Assembly (NCBI GenBank): GCA_003096255.1 | Contig: PIXS01000139.1 | Span: forward strand, 1 to 12,653 | Direction: 5' to 3' | Source: Candidatus Bathyarchaeum sp. | Lineage (GTDB): Archaea; Thermoproteota; Bathyarchaeia; Bathyarchaeales; Bathyarchaeaceae | Length of the DNA stretch: 12,653 bases | Shown: piece after piece, positions 6,332 through 12,653 of the stretch | How the letters are laid out: each line of letters opens with the position of its first letter | Numbering within the stretch: the first letter of the stretch is position 1 | Notes under the pieces: model-generated | What the model saw: the letters and a program-made list of their open reading frames with translations, nothing else | Database searches by the model: none | Told to the model about the DNA's origin: nothing | Translations under genes and position numbers: made by a program

Positions 6332-7156
6332 TCAGGTTTCTGATTTGACGGCTTTAATTTTTCCGCCTTTTTCTTGAATCAGCTCTGTAAGCTCAAAGAA
6401 GGCTTTGCTGACACGCTTTCTGGCGACGCTGGAGTCTTTGGCTGTTGTGGATAGATGGAATTCTATGTGGGGAACCCTTTCAGTGCCTTTTGGGTGGGAC
6501 TTTATGTAAACGTGAGGGTTGCCGTGCATCACCTTATCGATGAGAGGCGCCATCTCTGACTCCATGACCTTAGATGATTCTATGCTTGTTTCAAAGAAAG
6601 TTACGCCATGAGCAACCTGTTTCAGCAGAGGAGCCACTGACTCGTCAAAAATGCTTTTCATTTCAGAGGGGACTCCGGGAAGAGCTATTATGGTCACGTT
6701 TTGATGCTCTGCGGCTACTGCAGGCGCTGTCCCGATAGGATTTGGCAGGGGCTTGGACCCGTCTGGAAGCTTAGCCATCTTCACTCGATGAGGAGTCAAC
6801 TCAGCAGCCTCCATCCTTCCCTCCTGCGCGTAGCTGAGGTACTTTTCCTTAACCATCCTCAGAGCTTCTTGGTTGACTTCGATTGCTGTGTCCAACGCTT
6901 TAGCCAGCCCCTCCAAGGTTTTGTCGTCAAAGGTTGGACCTAATCCGCCCGTGGTCAAAATGAAGGCGGGACTGCGTTGAATTGCCTCATTTATAGCAAT
7001 TGAGATTTCGTTGATGTCGTCGCCCACAACTGTGATTCGGCGAGTGGTTAGGCCTAGGGTGGTAACTCTTTTGGTTAGCCATTGGGCGTTTGTGTTCAAT
7101 GTTTTGCCTATGAGAAGCTCGTTTCCGACGCAGATGATTTCTACATACTGACTCAT
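6332..7156 (-). CDS. CinA/MoaB-like molybdopterin-binding domain protein
   Basis: Counted from ATG 7156 the protein has 274 residues; an upstream in-frame TTG (7177) is less likely because an AGGTAGAT ribosome-binding sequence sits just before the ATG. The first 170 residues form a MoCF/MoaB-type fold: VGNELLIGKTLNTN (11-24), the family signature TTGGLGPTFDD (about 68-78), PIGTAPA, and ALPGVPSEM, which is typical of CinA. The CinA C-terminal nicotinamide-nucleotide amidase domain is absent, as is common in archaea. Bacterial CinA N-terminal domains hydrolyse ADP-ribose or oxidised pyridine nucleotides, while MoaB/MogA relatives adenylylate molybdopterin. Which applies here cannot be told, and no molybdenum-cofactor gene is nearby. 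Neighbours on the same strand are the zinc ribbon upstream and the GPN GTPase downstream, with gaps of 132 and 93 bases. Confidence 0.88.
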   Translation of the reverse strand: MSQYVEIICVGNELLIGKTLNTNAQWLTKRVTTLGLTTRRITVVGDDINEISIAINEAIQRSPAFILTTGGLGPTFDDKTLEGLAKALDTAIEVNQEALRMVKEKYLSYAQEGRMEAAELTPHRVKMAKLPDGSKPLPNPIGTAPAVAAEHQNVTIIALPGVPSEMKSIFDESVAPLLKQVAHGVTFFETSIESSKVMESEMAPLIDKVMHGNPHVYIKSHPKGTERVPHIEFHLSTTAKDSSVARKRVSKAFFELTELIQEKGGKIKAVKSET

Positions 7157-7288
7157 GGGAACATCTACCTGAAGCAAATCTGGTTACTAAATTGAGTTTG
7201 AGGGGTAATAACTGCTTTGTTAAACGGTGAAGCTTGAGATAAAAAGCATGTTACCTACTTTTGTCAAAACATTACGTTCATGCTGACG

Positions 7289-7495
7289 CTATTTTTTCTT
7301 GCCGAGCCACCACTTCAGGTAATCCTTTCTCGCTTGCTGGCGCTGGTCCTCTTCGGTCTCGAATTGTGGTCTTTGTTTTTCCCGCAATTCATAGAGTTCT
7401 TGAGGAGTGAGAGAAAGGCCGCAGCTCTTGCAAACATAACGTTTTGTACGGGACACGTATTGTAGTTCGCCGCCGCATTCAGTACAATATCGCAT
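7289..7495 (-). CDS. Small zinc-ribbon protein
   Basis: This 68-residue protein starts with MRYCTECGGEL and has two CxxC knuckles: C4/C7 and C22/C25 (CKSCGLSL). Together they should bind one zinc ion. After the ribbon comes a charged, mainly helical tail (TPQELYELREKQ to KWWLGKKK) with two tryptophans and a lysine end, which may bind nucleic acid or a partner protein. Small zinc ribbons like this are widespread in archaea and mostly of unknown function. The start is supported by AAGGCG-type purines upstream and a TATA element at 7529-7537. Intact conserved cysteine spacing makes it a real gene despite its size. Confidence 0.8.
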   Translation of the reverse strand: MRYCTECGGELQYVSRTKRYVCKSCGLSLTPQELYELREKQRPQFETEEDQRQQARKDYLKWWLGKKK

Positions 7496-7528
7496 AGTAT
7501 TCGCCTTTTCCTTCTTGTTTCACTGTTA

Positions 7529-7537
7529 CTATATAAA
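7529..7537 (-). promoter_or_regulatory. TATA box of the zinc-ribbon gene
   Basis: TTTATATAG on the minus strand predicts a start about 10 bases before the ATG at 7495. It lies in the 165-base divergent gap shared with the DUF420-like gene. Being nearly symmetrical, the box could also direct forward transcription toward the membrane-protein gene. Confidence 0.5.
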
Positions 7538-7660
7538 GGTAGATGTTTGAAAAACGGTTTTGGGCTCGTTCAGAGGCTAAAGCAGGGTCATTACGTTATG
7601 AAAAATCTTTTAACGATTTTAAGCATTTAATTTATGTAAGAATTTTTGGGGGAAAATACA

Positions 7661-8110
7661 TTGACAGGAATCTTTGGGACAGGAGCATCCCTAGAAGTAG
7701 ATTTCAACCTTATACTACAGATAGTGTCGTTTCTGATCCTTATTGTGGGCATAGTTTACAAGAACAGAAAGAAATTCAAGATGCACAGCATTTCAATGGG
7801 AGTCGCAGTTATCCTGCATGTGATTTCTTTTCTAGCAATAATGGGACCAATATTCTTCAGGCACTTGGGGATTTACGTGGATTACATTTCAAGCACAGAA
7901 ATTCAGACAACATGGATTCATGCAATCCCAGGAGCTGCTGCAATGATTCTGGGAATACTGCTGGTGGGGCTGTGGGCACTGAAACCAGCTAATATTGCGG
8001 CGTGTAGCAAAAGGAAGAGGCTAATGGACCTAACTGTTCTGCTTTGGTTGATCTCACTGGTATTCGGAATAATCACGTACATACTTGTCTACACTTCAGT
8101 TACTACATGA
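7661..8110 (+). CDS. DUF420-like four-helix membrane protein
   Basis: An integral membrane protein of 149 residues from TTG 7661. GGGGG at 7648-7652, 8 bases before it, looks like the ribosome-binding site; a TTG at 7646 would overlap that site and is less likely. Four hydrophobic helices are clear (about 15-33, 46-66, 87-107 and 123-145). Conserved-looking histidines lie at the helix 2 start (KMHSISM), within helix 2 (ILHVI) and at the helix 3 start (WIHAIPG). The last helix carries W..SLVFGIITYILVY. This arrangement resembles DUF420 (YozB/CtaM-like) proteins, some of which help mature haem-copper oxidases. No oxidase gene is in view, so the role is open. A 149-residue frame on the same strand (7543-7992) is a shadow. 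Confidence 0.72.
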   Translation: MTGIFGTGASLEVDFNLILQIVSFLILIVGIVYKNRKKFKMHSISMGVAVILHVISFLAIMGPIFFRHLGIYVDYISSTEIQTTWIHAIPGAAAMILGILLVGLWALKPANIAACSKRKRLMDLTVLLWLISLVFGIITYILVYTSVTT

Positions 8111-8168
8111 ATTTGACTTCAGAAACAGCATTGCCTCTACGACAAAAGTAGCCGTGCTTATCAACTGC

Positions 8169-9260
8169 CTATGTTATGAAATTTGTTAACCCTGCCTCTT
8201 TAGCCAGTTCTATGGCACGGCGCCGTTCCCGTTCTGTGAGGCTCCTTCGCAGCTCAGACACTTGGTGGCTTTTCCATTCTGGGCGATACTGGAACATCAA
8301 ATTTACACGAACCCCGCTTCCAAGGTTTTCGGATATCCAGTTCAGGATAGGTTTTGTGCAGCACTCAAGATGCCCAGGCAACACTAATACTCTGATTATG
8401 AGTTCTCCATACTTTTTGGCATACAGGTGGTTTTGGGTACAAGCCGTCCAGTAGTTTGGAGCGTCTGAAATTTTTTCTGCACACGTTTCTGGTCCATATT
8501 TGAAGTCGAGAAGATACACGTCCACGAATCCAGCAAGCAGTTTAGCTGTTTCTAGTCTGTAATAGGAGTTGGAGTTCCAGACCACGGGCACATTCACGTC
8601 TACATGCCGGAAGGTTTCAAGCCACTGGGGCAGCCAAGAAGTAGGGTCTCCGCCCACAAGATTGACGTTTCTGCAGCCGCCCTCCCGAAGCTTCTCCACC
8701 GCCTCTGCCAACTGCTCGGGTGAACAGATTTCTCCGGGTTCGAACCATTGGGATATACTCCAGTTTTGGCAGTGAAGGCATCTTAGAGTGCATCCTAAAG
8801 TGAATATTGTGCCAGAAGGAACCAGTTCAGGCTCTTCGCCCATATGGGGAAATATTGTTGAGACTACTGTCTGGGTTCCGCATCTACAGTACCCTAGTTC
8901 TCCTTCTAGCCGGTTTGTGCCGCATCTTCGTGTGCAGAAGCAACATTTTCTGAGGATGCGATTTGCAATTTCTGTTTTCAGGTCAAGAAATGACTGTTCG
9001 GGAGTGGGCAAGTCGTCTATGTGTTTTTGCCGGGTGTCAATCAGTTTTTCGAGGCGACTGAACTCTTCGGTGAGCTTGTCATGCAGTTTCCACAGTTCGG
9101 TTAGTGAATCGTCTTTGTTGAAGGGGGCAGGCAGTTTTTTGGCGATGATGAATTTGGCGGCTTTGTCGTTTTCCATGACAGCGAAGTATCGTGCTAAGCT
9201 AGCTCGAGCCTTCTTGTCCCTGAGAACTGCTTTTGCGTCGGGTCTCCAGCTTGTCCACAT
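8169..9260 (-). CDS. Radical SAM protein related to PflX/PflA-activating enzymes, with N-terminal extension
   Basis: A 363-residue radical SAM protein. The catalytic CxxxCxxC motif is C157, C161, C164 (CTLRCLHC followed by QNWSIS). Before it, C106, C107, C109, C113, C125 and C127 (CCFCTRRCGTN to GYCRCG) match the extra cysteine-rich segment of the PflX-type COG1313 family, and may hold another metal or cluster. Later motifs, NLVGGDPT, the VVWNSNSYY strand and VDVYLLDFKYGP, are typical of this family. Residues 1-105 are a charged, helical, probably coiled extension that I do not recognise in the family. The substrate is unknown: pyruvate formate-lyase activation is only a family label, and no glycyl-radical enzyme is in the window. 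The ATG at 9260 is preceded by AAAGG and a TATA box at 9292-9304. It diverges from the 84-residue gene. Confidence 0.86.
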   Translation of the reverse strand: MWTSWRPDAKAVLRDKKARASLARYFAVMENDKAAKFIIAKKLPAPFNKDDSLTELWKLHDKLTEEFSRLEKLIDTRQKHIDDLPTPEQSFLDLKTEIANRILRKCCFCTRRCGTNRLEGELGYCRCGTQTVVSTIFPHMGEEPELVPSGTIFTLGCTLRCLHCQNWSISQWFEPGEICSPEQLAEAVEKLREGGCRNVNLVGGDPTSWLPQWLETFRHVDVNVPVVWNSNSYYRLETAKLLAGFVDVYLLDFKYGPETCAEKISDAPNYWTACTQNHLYAKKYGELIIRVLVLPGHLECCTKPILNWISENLGSGVRVNLMFQYRPEWKSHQVSELRRSLTERERRRAIELAKEAGLTNFIT

Positions 9261-9291
9261 AACCTTTCGTCCATAAAAACGGGGGTAAACA

Positions 9292-9304
9292 GCAATTTAT
9301 AGCA
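9292..9304 (-). promoter_or_regulatory. TATA box of the PflX-like gene
   Basis: GCTATAAATTGCT on the minus strand predicts transcription from about 9272, a leader of roughly 12 bases before the ATG at 9260. It lies in the 121-base divergent gap with the 84-residue gene. Confidence 0.55.
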
Positions 9305-9354
9305 GTCGCATTAGCGTGTCGCGGTAGAGCAGGAAAGGCTATAGCAGAAAAACG

Positions 9355-9371
9355 TGTTATATTACGTGAGG
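9355..9371 (+). promoter_or_regulatory. TATA-like element and ribosome-binding site of the 84-residue gene
   Basis: GTTATATTAC (9355-9364) lies about 23 bases before the ATG at 9382, which would give a leaderless message. GAGGT at 9368-9372 could instead act as a ribosome-binding site if transcription starts further upstream, for example from the CTATAG near 9340. Both readings support the ATG at 9382. Confidence 0.4.
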
Positions 9372-9381
9372 TTGAAGTGAA

Positions 9382-9636
9382 ATGGCAACAGCAGGAGCCA
9401 CAACAGCGGCAGTAGCAGCCGCAATGCACACTAGCTCCTATCGAGTTAAATTCAAGCGCAAAGAGTTTCTGGAATTGGTGGAAACAGCCAACCCAAAAAT
9501 AATCTACCAAACAGGCAGAATGCACTTTTTTGCTTTTGACGGCTTCGTGATGTACACTTTCGAATGTAAAGACAGTGACTTCAAACAAAAGGTTCTGCAT
9601 GCAATCGAGTTTTCGAACCAAGCTTGGAGTGAGTGA
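9382..9636 (+). CDS. Unrecognised 84-residue protein
   Basis: I do not recognise this protein. Residues 1-15 are almost only alanine, threonine and glycine, possibly a flexible leader. The rest (SSYRVKFKRKEFLEL, NPKIIYQTGRMHFFAFDGFVMYTFEC, DFKQKVLHAIEFSNQ) reads as a small alpha/beta domain with two central beta strands rich in aromatic residues and flanking helices. There is no signal peptide, membrane helix or paired-cysteine motif. Codon usage looks like that of the neighbours, the start has promoter-like and ribosome-binding elements, and the frame is followed closely by the DNA glycosylase on the same strand (21 bases to its earliest start), so co-transcription is likely. A regulatory or accessory role beside the glycosylase is only a guess. 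Confidence 0.72.
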   Translation: MATAGATTAAVAAAMHTSSYRVKFKRKEFLELVETANPKIIYQTGRMHFFAFDGFVMYTFECKDSDFKQKVLHAIEFSNQAWSE

Positions 9637-9657
9637 GTCTCACCAAAACCCTCTTTT

Positions 9658-10608
9658 TTGTATTGTTACATTGGAGAAGACAACATAATAGAGGAAAACC
9701 AGTTGCCACTCAAACGCTTCCAGATATGTCCCAAACCTCCCTTCGATTTTGAGTTGAACTGCGGCGTTTTTGGGTACGATAAGCCGATGCCAGAAGTCTT
9801 TAGTGAGGGAGTTTGGAGGCGGGCATTACGTTTAGATTCTGGAAGGCTGATTGCCGTTGCATTACAGTCTTTAGGCACAACAGATGAGCCAAAAATCGAG
9901 GCAAAAACTGTCCAAACAGTCACAGAGCAGGAAAAAGAGGAAATAGAAAGGAAGTTAGATGATTGGTTTTCGTTTAGCCAAGACTTGACCAGCCTCTACG
10001 CCTTCATGGACAAGAACCCAGTCCTAAGGGAGTTGAAACAAAGATTCTATGGATTAAAGGCTGGAAGCATCGGAACCACAGTCTTCGAGAGCATAGTAAA
10101 ATCAATAATCCAGCAGCAGATTTCGATACGAGTAGCCTTCTCGATTACAAACAAGATGGTAACCAAATTCAGCGAAACAATAGAAGCAGACGATGTCATC
10201 TACTACGATTTTCCGACGCCAAAACAGTTCGCCGAAGCAACACTTGAAGAGATAAGGCACTGTGGAGTAAGCTGGAAAAAAGCAGAATACATCAAAGGAA
10301 TAGCCGACAAAATAGCAGAAGACACATTCGATCCTGAAAGCTTAAGGTCACGCTCAAACGAGGAGGTAGCTGAGACCCTGAAAAAGTTCAGGGGAGTGGG
10401 AACATGGACTGCCGAAATGGTGTTGTCTGCTGGCTTAAAACGAGGTGCCGCAGTTCCCGCGGGTGACTTGGGGGTCAGGAGAACGTTTTCAAAGTTCTAC
10501 TCTGATGGAAAGATACTTTCAGAGGCTGAAGTCCGAAAGATAGCTGAAGAATGGGGCAAATTCACGAAAGACATCGTGTTTTACATAACCTGCATCGAAA
10601 GAGTGTAG
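9658..10608 (+). CDS. AlkA-type DNA-3-methyladenine glycosylase, HhH-GPD family
   Basis: The enzyme should excise alkylated bases from DNA in base-excision repair. An AlkA/OGG-like N-terminal beta domain (about 28-80) leads into the HhH-GPD domain: VFESIVKSIIQQQIS (about 143-157), a helix-hairpin-helix near 240-260 (KKFRGVGTWTAEM, W250), and the catalytic aspartate D270 in VPAGDLGVRR. The lysine of bifunctional OGG-type enzymes is replaced by tryptophan in the hairpin, as in AlkA, so a monofunctional glycosylase is expected. There is no C-terminal iron-sulfur cysteine cluster. The start is uncertain: TTG 9658 gives 316 residues but lacks a ribosome-binding site, while TTG 9703 has GAGG 8 bases upstream and leaves both domains intact. 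It probably shares a transcript with the preceding small gene. Confidence 0.87.
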   Translation: MYCYIGEDNIIEENQLPLKRFQICPKPPFDFELNCGVFGYDKPMPEVFSEGVWRRALRLDSGRLIAVALQSLGTTDEPKIEAKTVQTVTEQEKEEIERKLDDWFSFSQDLTSLYAFMDKNPVLRELKQRFYGLKAGSIGTTVFESIVKSIIQQQISIRVAFSITNKMVTKFSETIEADDVIYYDFPTPKQFAEATLEEIRHCGVSWKKAEYIKGIADKIAEDTFDPESLRSRSNEEVAETLKKFRGVGTWTAEMVLSAGLKRGAAVPAGDLGVRRTFSKFYSDGKILSEAEVRKIAEEWGKFTKDIVFYITCIERV

Positions 10609-10680
10609 AACAACAGCAAAATTCGGGGCTCAGTTAAATTCATATGCGATTCCGCTCAAGTAAACTGTGCGCTATCAAAG

Positions 10681-10685
10681 AAGGA
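10681..10685 (+). promoter_or_regulatory. Ribosome-binding site of HMG-CoA reductase
   Basis: AAGGA (within GAAGGAT) ends 8 bases before the ATG at 10694. It selects this ATG over an in-frame GTG at 10667, which would place the ribosome-binding sequence inside the gene. A TTAAAT element near 10635 could be the TATA box, with a leader of about 30 bases. Confidence 0.5.
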
Positions 10686-10693
10686 TACATAAA

Positions 10694-11971
10694 ATGAAAA
10701 AAACTTCTCAGGTCTCAGGCTTCTACAAGCTGTCTCCAGAAGAGAGACTAAAGTATGTAAAGGATTTTGCAGACTTAACCGATGAAGAAACACGAATTCT
10801 TCAGTCAACAGGCGCCTTAGAGATGGAACTGGCAGACCGCATGATCGAAAACGTGGTCGGAACATTCCCGTTGCCCCTAGGAATCGCCATGAACTTTCTC
10901 ATAAACAACCGAAACTACATGATACCCATGGCAATCGAGGAGCCATCAGTGATTGCGGCAGCCACATACGCCGCCAAGATGGCAAGAAAAAAGGGCGGAT
11001 TCTTCACCAGCAGCACCGACCCAGTCATGATTGGGCAGATACAAGCCGTGGACATAAAAGACCCGTTCGCGGCAAAAATGAAGATTCTGTCAGCAAAAGA
11101 GGATATTCTGCAGAAAGCCAACGAGATGGACCCGATGCTGGTTTCTGTTGGAGGAGGCGCCAAAGACTTAGAAGTCAAAGTGATAGACGCAAAGTCTGGT
11201 CCCATGGTCATAACAGAGCTTCATGTCGACTGCAGGGACGCGATGGGCGCCAACGCAGTAAACACCATGGCTGAAGCAGTTGCCCCAACGATTGAACGAA
11301 TAACGGGAGGCAGAGTCTATCTGCGGATAATCTCGAACCTAGCCACAAAACGCCTAGCAAGAGCATGGGCAGTCATACCGAAAAAAGAAGTGGGCGGCGA
11401 AGAAGTTGTTGACGGCATAGTAGAAGCTTACAATTTTGCGGCTGCAGACCCCTACAGGGCAGCAACCCACAACAAGGGCATCCTAAACGGCATAATCGGC
11501 GTTGTCATAGCAACAGGAAACGACCACCGTGCCATAGAAGCTGGAGCCCACGCCTACGCATCAAAAAACGGAACATACAGCACCTTGTCTTACTGGGAAA
11601 AGAACAGTGACGGCGACCTAGTAGGCTCCATCGAGTTGCCCATGGCAGTCGGGCTAATAGGCGGAGCAACAAAGGTGCATCCAACCGCAAAGGTGGCAGT
11701 GAAGATTTTGGGCGTAAAAACAGCCAACGAACTCGGAGAAGTGATGACTGCCGTTGGTTTGGCTCAGAACCTTGGTGCATTACGTGCCTTGGCTCATGAA
11801 GGAATACAACGGGGGCACATGTCGTTGCATGCCCGTAACGTGGCGATTACGGCTGGAGCTTCAGGACCATTGATTGAGATGGTTGTTGAGCGGATGGTTT
11901 CGGAGCGTAAGGTGCGATTAGACAGGGCAACAGAGCTGCTGGAAGAATACAAGAAGAAGGGAAAACTGTGA
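10694..11971 (+). CDS. mvaA: Hydroxymethylglutaryl-CoA reductase, class II
   Basis: This 425-residue enzyme interconverts HMG-CoA and mevalonate; in archaea mevalonate feeds isoprenoid lipid synthesis. It matches the class II form: SGFYKLSPEERL at the start, MIENVVGTFPLPLGIAMNF (about 50-68), MAIEEPSV with the catalytic glutamate at about 82-83, CRDAMGANAVNTMAE (180-194) for nucleotide binding, ATKRLARA, THNKG with K261, ATGND with D277, and SLHARN with H379. These four catalytic positions agree well with E83, K267, D283 and H381 of the Pseudomonas mevalonii enzyme. There is no membrane anchor. Class I is the common archaeal form, while class II occurs in lineages such as Archaeoglobus and Thermoplasmatales and is often ascribed to transfer from bacteria. 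Coenzyme preference cannot be read with certainty. The stop codon overlaps the start of PRPP synthetase. Confidence 0.95.
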   Translation: MKKTSQVSGFYKLSPEERLKYVKDFADLTDEETRILQSTGALEMELADRMIENVVGTFPLPLGIAMNFLINNRNYMIPMAIEEPSVIAAATYAAKMARKKGGFFTSSTDPVMIGQIQAVDIKDPFAAKMKILSAKEDILQKANEMDPMLVSVGGGAKDLEVKVIDAKSGPMVITELHVDCRDAMGANAVNTMAEAVAPTIERITGGRVYLRIISNLATKRLARAWAVIPKKEVGGEEVVDGIVEAYNFAAADPYRAATHNKGILNGIIGVVIATGNDHRAIEAGAHAYASKNGTYSTLSYWEKNSDGDLVGSIELPMAVGLIGGATKVHPTAKVAVKILGVKTANELGEVMTAVGLAQNLGALRALAHEGIQRGHMSLHARNVAITAGASGPLIEMVVERMVSERKVRLDRATELLEEYKKKGKL

Positions 11972-12653
11972 TAGTTGTTCCGGGTCCAGCCTCCACGAGT
12001 TTGGGGCAAAAAATTGCTGAAAAACTGAATGCCAACATTGTTCCCATTAACCTTAAACAGTTTCCTGACGGAGAATATTGTCTCCGCTTCCAGGGCACAT
12101 TAGATGGTGAAGAAGTTGTTGTGGTTCAGTCCACTGGAGCGCCACAGGATACAAACGTGTTGCAGCTTCTGTTGATGCTTGATGCAGCTAAGGAGATGGG
12201 AGCAAAGAAAGTAACGGCTGTAGTGCCGTACTTGGCTTTTGCCAGACAAGACAAACGGTTTCTGGAAGGCGAAGTAATCAGCGCCGAAACCCTCGTTAAA
12301 CTCATTGACGCATGCGGAACTGACCGATTCATAACAGTCAACATCCACTCCGAAAACACACTGAAGCGTTTCAGGGCTCCAACAGAGAACCTTTCAGCCA
12401 TAACATCCCTTGCAGAACACTTCAAAAACAGGGGACTAGACGGAGCATTCTCGCTGTCTCCAGACAAGGGTGCAATCAAGTGGGCTGAGGAGGCAGACAG
12501 GGTTCTTGGCGGAGGATGCGGCTGGCTAAAAAAGGAACGCGACCGCTACACAGGCGAGATTCAGGTGGAAGAGAAAAGCCTCAACGTGAAAGGCAGAGAT
12601 GTAATTGTTTTTGATGACATAATAAGCACTGGCGGAACCATAGCCCGAGCAGT
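11968..12653 (+). CDS. prs: Ribose-phosphate pyrophosphokinase (PRPP synthetase), 3' end outside the window
   Basis: Reading from GTG 11968 gives 228 complete codons with no stop before the window ends. The enzyme transfers pyrophosphate from ATP to ribose 5-phosphate, making PRPP for nucleotide, histidine and tryptophan synthesis. Motifs are VVPGPAS at the N-terminus, QFPDGE (31-36), the catalytic flexible loop FARQDKRF (91-98), SPDKGAI (164-170), and the PRPP-binding loop VFDDIISTGGTI (214-225). The metal/ATP site usually read as DxH is NIH here (125-127). Archaeal forms vary at this place, so activity is still likely. The GTG overlaps the HMG-CoA reductase TGA as GTGA, indicating translational coupling in one operon. 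The remaining C-terminal part, about 60-80 residues by family length, is missing. Confidence 0.95.
   Translation, partial: MIVVPGPASTSLGQKIAEKLNANIVPINLKQFPDGEYCLRFQGTLDGEEVVVVQSTGAPQDTNVLQLLLMLDAAKEMGAKKVTAVVPYLAFARQDKRFLEGEVISAETLVKLIDACGTDRFITVNIHSENTLKRFRAPTENLSAITSLAEHFKNRGLDGAFSLSPDKGAIKWAEEADRVLGGGCGWLKKERDRYTGEIQVEEKSLNVKGRDVIVFDDIISTGGTIARA

Noticed and set aside
7543..7992. 149-residue forward frame overlapping the membrane protein
   Set aside because: The other frame encodes four clear membrane helices; this one is low-complexity in structure, with scattered Ser/Asn/Cys and no family resemblance.
8788..9276. 162-residue forward frame opposite the PflX-like gene
   Set aside because: It is the antisense shadow of the cysteine-rich radical SAM gene and is rich in Ser/Arg as expected for such a shadow.

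Overview
The window is from an archaeal chromosome. The evidence is a class II HMG-CoA reductase, an archaeal-type alanine dehydrogenase, a GPN-loop GTPase, a stand-alone CinA-type molybdopterin-binding domain, TATA boxes about 23-30 bases before several genes, some apparently leaderless starts, and a tRNA-Lys with a CCA end and a small insertion at a non-canonical intron position. A non-canonical tRNA intron, moderate GC and a PEF-type C-terminal anchor would fit a TACK-group archaeon such as Bathyarchaeia. That lineage call is inference only. No transposase, integrase, CRISPR array, phage gene or rRNA was seen, so this looks like ordinary chromosome with some lineage-specific genes.

Layout. 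(1) 1-4550, all forward: a radical SAM protein with a B12-domain-like N-terminal half, an exported protein with two tandem nitroreductase/SagB-like domains and a C-terminal membrane anchor, and alanine dehydrogenase. (2) 4555-7495, all reverse: tRNA-Lys(TTT) with its insertion, an Lrp/AsnC-type regulator with palindromes in its upstream region, a GPN-loop GTPase, a CinA/MoaB-like protein and a 68-residue zinc ribbon. (3) 7661-8110, forward: a four-helix DUF420-like membrane protein, divergent from the zinc ribbon. (4) 8169-9260, reverse: a PflX-like radical SAM protein with a long helical N-terminal extension. (5) 9382-12653, forward: an unrecognised 84-residue protein, an AlkA-type DNA glycosylase, class II HMG-CoA reductase, and PRPP synthetase, which overlaps the reductase stop and runs off the window.

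How the genes relate. Most genes seem to be transcribed singly, since many have their own TATA-like element. The one clear operon is HMG-CoA reductase plus PRPP synthetase (GTGA overlap), which links isoprenoid lipid supply and phosphoribosyl supply. The 84-residue protein and the glycosylase may be co-transcribed. No stretch over 300 bases lacks a gene; the longest gap is 5262-5476, the palindrome-bearing region upstream of the Lrp-type regulator.

The points most worth a second look are the exported, asymmetric tandem nitroreductase-like protein and the 15-base insertion in tRNA-Lys. Two radical SAM enzymes without an assigned substrate also deserve attention. I see no multi-gene system that I would call new with confidence.
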